From positions 496,001 through 560,000 of the forward strand of contig JBAMDO010000575.1 in NCBI GenBank assembly GCA_037074765.1: a DNA stretch of 64,000 nucleotides, in the 5' to 3' direction. The notes under the pieces are model-generated. The model saw only the letters and a program-made list of their open reading frames with translations, searched no databases and was not told where the DNA came from. The stretch comes from Mansonella perstans. Lineage: Eukaryota; Nematoda; Chromadorea; Rhabditida; Onchocercidae. Shown here one piece after another: positions 62,201 through 64,000 of the stretch. The position numbers and the translations under genes are program-made. Each line of letters starts with the position of its first letter. Position 1 is the first letter of the stretch.

Positions 62201-64000
62201 CTTACAGCTGACATATTTTTTATTCCGGAATGGATGTGCTCTCGTAAGAAGCTCAATACATTTGTTAACTGTAAATCACTGAATACAAACTGTTATCATT
62301 TGTAGATGGAACAAAATGAATTGAAGAAGAAAGTTGCGCTCACTGGAGTTAGAGCACTGTTGAAAATGATTTTCGTGGATAATTTCGTACATGGTGATCT
62401 TCATCCAGGCAACGTACTTTTAAGGTTTATTCTCACAGATTTACCTGGAAGAATTAGGAGTGAAATTCATATTTTTTTGCCTTTTACTAAATTAAACTCG
62501 TAAAATTGTTTAGGCTTGATAGTCATGATCAGCAGTCGACCAAATGGTTTAATTCTTTTCGACCTTCAATTAACAGATTGGTTTGTTGAGCCTTTCGTTC
62601 TCATATGTTTACTTTTTGCATTTATACAGCGAGGAGACCATCTGTGACGATGTTTCTTACCTCGGAATTATTCAATATTATAGTATTAGTATCCCCTGCA
62701 TAAGACCCAAGTCATTTTCTCGATTTTATTGGAGTGCTTGCGTTTACAGTAGTTAATTTAAATATACTTATTTTCAGAAAGAAATACTAAAAAGTTTAAT
62801 CAGTATGAATGATGATGTCCGGATTTCATACGATGATTACGGTCTTGATAAAGATGAGGAACCTACACTGGTCATATTGGATGCGGGTATTGCTATCGAA
62901 GAAACACCACAAAATTTACAAAAACTTCGTCTTCTTTTCCGAGCCATAATCGACAAGAAAGTTAGTCAATCTACTTAATTTCGTTATTATAGAAAATTAA
63001 ATAGTATCTTTTTATTACAATATTTTTAATATTGCTCATGTTAAGGGCAATTATCCTATCATGGAAATCTTATTGTTTTTCTTATCAGCAAATACTACTA
63101 ATATGAATTATTATCCTACTTAGAAATGAAACAGTTCTAATCTTATTCATCTTGATGTAAAATGCAGAAAGCTTCATTTGTATTGTTGGACTTCGAAATG
63201 AAAAATATTAGCATATGCGAGCTTAAATAATTTAGATATATGATATATACAAATGATATATACAAATTGCAGGGTCGTGATGTCGGTGAATTATTGCTTT
63301 TACATTCCCCAAGACAGTATTGCAAAGATCCGGAAAAATTTTATGATGAGATGAATGAAATGATACAAATAGCGCGCTCCAAAAGCAATTTAAGAAATGT
63401 ACGCCGTTGTTAGTCTATCATCATAATAATAATGATTTTCTTAGTGAAGCTTGCCTGCAGATAGTATTGTGATCATATGATGGAAAAGGCCATGAATGAG
63501 TTTCGTGAACAAAGTTCCCCATTTTATATTTGAAGGGCTCATCCTACGGGTTGTTCAGATTTGCTTGATATCTGCCGGTTAATAAGCGATTATGTTTTCT
63601 CGACATATTTATGCGGATCGTTTACTCCATAATGATCTCTGATGAGGTTTTTGGTGTTCATTTAGAATTAGAGTAGGATGTTCTTTACTGTTTAATTGCA
63701 ATTATTAAAGATTGATGAGGTTGCCAATATGTTTTAAATTCTGAATTACGCAGGGTAATTGTTTTAAGTTATATGAATATATATAGCTTAATCGAATTTT
63801 TTCATTAATTAGCAATGACGCATTGCAGTAAGATTAGATGTAAGTAAATTTTTTGCATAAAGTAGAAAATTTTGCATTTCCATTTACAATAAAAGAAAAT
63901 CTCCAAGTTTTCTCAAAAAAAAATTGGATGTGATTTGCAGTTGAATATATCCGAAATGTTAAATGAATTATTTTCGATCGTAAGCCGTCATAAAGTTGCA
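59251..64000 (+). CDS. ADCK2: ADCK2, UbiB/COQ8-family atypical kinase (partial, cut by window end)
   Basis: Mitochondrial ABC1/UbiB-family protein linked to lipid and coenzyme Q metabolism. Twelve exons are visible: 59251-59355, 59679-59821, 60601-60793, 60949-61092, 61525-61620, 61702-61884, 62053-62187, 62306-62424, 62514-62580, 62778-62960, 63273-63398, 63941-64000+; 518 residues so far, human about 626. The basic N-terminus MRIARRKRK suits a mitochondrial presequence; the frame is also open back to an ATG at 59125. A hydrophobic segment lies near 84-99. Family motifs: KxGQ as FIKLGQWASTRRD (128-131), IAIK with Lys227, HGDLHPGN with Asp364, LDAG with Asp430. The residues after Lys227 read IAKDG where relatives have VxHPG. 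The exon ending at 61884 uses a GC donor. The last exon begins LNISEMLNELFSIV and runs out of the window. Confidence 0.9.

Overview
The window is an AT-rich stretch of an invertebrate nuclear genome. I read it as a parasitic nematode, most likely clade III (spirurid or filarial). The reasons are short exons with tight T-rich TTTCAG acceptors, introns of about 70 to 1200 bp, likely trans-splice acceptors just upstream of start codons, and protein families close to nematode versions. Genus and species cannot be set from the sequence alone. I saw no bacterial operon, CRISPR array, rRNA, convincing tRNA or intact transposon.

Layout. (1) 1-8124 holds no gene I can support, only simple repeats. (2) 8125-22056, minus strand, is one 27-exon gene for a neuropathy target esterase (NTE/PNPLA6-7, Swiss-cheese) lysophospholipase. 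My exon model closes in frame at 1351 codons, with transmembrane segment, cyclic-nucleotide-binding-like domains and an intact patatin Ser-Asp dyad. (3) 22.1-36.9 kb is gene-poor but not empty. It carries a second copy of the first two NTE exons and the intron between them (26.84-27.89 kb), a coding-looking exon downstream of that copy, a small ORF built of three 13-residue repeats (24.79-24.98 kb), and several short tandem repeats. (4) 36.9-64 kb is a same-strand (plus) run of conserved genes: a type II TGF-beta/activin/BMP receptor kinase (daf-4-like, 36890-42293), a LUC7L3-type U1 snRNP splicing factor (44158-46940), MRE11 nuclease (48198-52189), WDR24 of the GATOR2 complex (52598-58403), two unassigned coding-looking segments (58592-59240), and ADCK2, a mitochondrial UbiB/COQ8-family atypical kinase cut by the window end (59251-64000).

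The genes belong to different processes: membrane lipid turnover, TGF-beta signalling, pre-mRNA splicing, DNA break repair, amino-acid sensing to TORC1, and mitochondrial coenzyme Q biology. They do not form one pathway. MRE11 and WDR24 are only about 400 bp apart with a strong acceptor between them, so an operon-like pair is possible.

The most unusual observations are four. The duplicated NTE 5' cassette has an intron of identical length (611 bp) and about 99% identity in both copies, while its flanks have diverged. Two candidate NTE exons have identical phases and look mutually exclusive. Three GC-AG introns lie in conserved kinase-like genes, two of them consecutive. A possible chimeric gene is seeded by the duplicated NTE exons. 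All exon boundaries come from reading splice sites and reading-frame phase by eye; no alignment or search was run, and family comparisons are from memory.
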